Shown here piece after piece: positions 6,486-7,543 of a DNA stretch of 7,543 nt. The position numbers were made by a program, and so were the translations under genes. The notes beneath the pieces are model-generated. The model was not told where the DNA came from, ran no database searches, and saw only the letters and a program-made list of their open reading frames with translations. This stretch comes from an uncultured Acidimicrobiales bacterium (lineage in GTDB: Bacteria; Actinomycetota; Acidimicrobiia; Acidimicrobiales; UBA10347), in contig CALDGN010000145.1 in NCBI GenBank assembly GCA_937942965.1, positions 1 to 7,543 of the forward strand, read 5' to 3'. Numbering within the stretch: the first letter of the stretch is position 1; every line of letters begins with the position of its first letter.

Positions 6486-6568
6486 CGGCTCGAAGGCGCC
6501 CGATTCGCCGCTTGTTTCGTTTGTGCGTCGAAAGTCCTGCCCGCGACCATCGGGCAGCCAACGGCGTC

Positions 6569-6574
6569 CATACT
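6569..6574 (+). promoter_or_regulatory. Candidate -10 element of the sortase gene
   Basis: CATACT lies 7 bases before the ATG at 6582, where transcription would start on or next to the A of the ATG. No Shine-Dalgarno sequence precedes that ATG, which fits a leaderless mRNA. No convincing -35 element was seen. Confidence 0.3.
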
Positions 6575-6581
6575 TTCCGGC

Positions 6582-7543
6582 ATGAGATTGGCACGGGTAC
6601 TAGGAGCGATTGGGCGCGCTCTGATCAGCGCAGGCGTCATCGTTCTGCTCTTTGTCGCATATCAGCTGTGGGGCACCGGCCTCCAGCATCAGGCTGCGCA
6701 GGGCTCGCTCGAAGACGACTTCCTCGAACTGCTCGATTCGAGCCTTGCTGCCGAGGCCGAACAGGTCGAGGCAACGTTCACCGCAACGGACACGGCGCCA
6801 GCAGCGACCGACGCAGCGACGGCCGAGAGCACCGATGGCGATGCCAGCGACACGACCGAGGCTTCTGAAGAAGCGGCCGCGACACCAGCAGCACCTGCAC
6901 CCGAAGACATCGAGTACTCGCCCCAGCTTCTCGAGGCGCTCTACCCCGAGCCAGGCGACAGCTTGGCTCGCGTCGTCATCCCTGCGATCAACGTCGACCA
7001 GATCACCGTCGCTGGTGTTTCGGTCGAGGATCTCCGCAAGGGCCCGGGCCACTACAGCTCGACGCCGAACCCAGGCCAGGCCGGCAACTCGGCGATCGCT
7101 GGCCACCGCACCACCTATGGAGCACCCTTCCACCGCATCGACGAGCTGAACCCCGGCGACGAAATCATCGTCCAGACGATCCAGGGCACGTTCACCTACC
7201 GGGTTCGCGAGAACATCGCCCCCGACGGTTCGACCAAGGGCCATTTCATCGTGAGCCCCAGCGATACGTGGGTGCTTGGCCAAGAGAGCGGCGAGAACCT
7301 GCTCACGTTGACCGCCTGCCACCCGAAGTACAGCGCCCGTCAGCGCATCATCGTCCAGGCCGAACTCGTCGGCGAACCAGCGCCCACGATCCCTCGTGGC
7401 GAAGATGTCGACTTCGGTCCCGTCGAACTCGATGCAGGCGCCGAAGACGAAGCTCGCGGCACCGAGGTCGCCGATGCGGGCGAAGACATCGAACAGGTCA
7501 TGAGTGACGAAGTCGCCGCCGACGACGATCCAAGCGTCGATGC
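6582..7543 (+). CDS. Class E type sortase, N-terminal 320 residues (runs off right edge)
   Basis: A membrane-bound transpeptidase that would attach surface proteins to the cell wall or join them. The frame is open for 320 codons and has no stop in the window. Residues about 11-30 form an N-terminal membrane anchor (type II topology). Residues about 60-110 are a low-complexity Ala/Thr/Asp/Glu/Pro linker. The sortase domain covers about 127-262. Its catalytic His175 is in AIAGHRTTYG, Cys246 in LTLTACHPKYSARQ, and Arg255 begins RIIV. The TxCHPxxSAxxR layout points to class E (actinobacterial housekeeping type) or the related class D. From about 263 onward the chain is strongly acidic and continues past the window. 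The ATG at 6582 starts directly before the anchor. Its substrate is not visible. It is divergent from the ccm operon, with no obvious functional link. Confidence 0.9.
   Translation, partial: MRLARVLGAIGRALISAGVIVLLFVAYQLWGTGLQHQAAQGSLEDDFLELLDSSLAAEAEQVEATFTATDTAPAATDAATAESTDGDASDTTEASEEAAATPAAPAPEDIEYSPQLLEALYPEPGDSLARVVIPAINVDQITVAGVSVEDLRKGPGHYSSTPNPGQAGNSAIAGHRTTYGAPFHRIDELNPGDEIIVQTIQGTFTYRVRENIAPDGSTKGHFIVSPSDTWVLGQESGENLLTLTACHPKYSARQRIIVQAELVGEPAPTIPRGEDVDFGPVELDAGAEDEARGTEVADAGEDIEQVMSDEVAADDDPSVD

Noticed and set aside
6386..6640. An N-terminal extension of ccmA by 85 residues
   Set aside because: The extension is arginine-rich, overlaps the sortase start, and CcmA proteins normally begin about 36 residues before Walker A, as the ATG at 6385 gives.
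6600..7322. A 240-codon open frame on the minus strand opposite the sortase
   Set aside because: The plus-strand frame has the sortase catalytic His, Cys and Arg in context, so the opposite frame is a shadow.

Overview
The window is GC-rich and holds two transcription units that point away from each other across a 196-base intergenic region (6386-6581). Leftward, on the minus strand, lies a nearly complete System I cytochrome c maturation cluster in the order ccmA-ccmB-ccmC-ccmD-ccmE-ccmF-ccmG-ccmH-ccmI-like; the last gene runs off the left edge. Rightward, on the plus strand, lies the first 320 codons of a membrane-anchored class E type sortase, which runs off the right edge.

Organism: the GC-rich, G/C-ending codons and the class E type sortase suggest a high-GC Gram-positive bacterium (Actinomycetota). 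An Acidimicrobiia/Ilumatobacter-like lineage is my best guess, but this is an inference from gene content and protein style only. System I Ccm is the machinery usually associated with proteobacteria; most actinobacteria are described as using System II (CcsBA). A full Ccm operon here is therefore a useful lineage and physiology marker.

How the genes work together: CcmA (ATPase) and CcmB (membrane subunit) with CcmC and the small CcmD attach heme to the chaperone CcmE at His158 and release holo-CcmE. CcmF (WWD protein with all four expected histidines) takes heme from CcmE and ligates it to apocytochrome c. CcmG (membrane-tethered thioredoxin, WCVGC) and CcmH (RCPQC) keep the CXXCH thiols of the apocytochrome reduced, and the CcmI-like protein probably holds the apocytochrome. 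Start and stop codons overlap or nearly touch at A/B, B/C, C/D, D/E, G/H and H/I. Only E/F (43 bases) and F/G (25 bases) have real gaps, so the genes are almost certainly cotranscribed and largely translationally coupled.

Two genes are easily missed: the 57-codon ccmD at 4056-4229, and the sortase, which has no stop codon inside the window. Several start codons were moved downstream from the longest possible reading frame, to ATGs with better ribosome binding sites or better family agreement. I saw no mobile element, CRISPR array, tRNA, rRNA or riboswitch. This is mainly a recognisable housekeeping system in an unusual host group; the least explained parts are the structured leader upstream of ccmA, the moved CcmH/CcmI boundary, and the acidic tail of the sortase.
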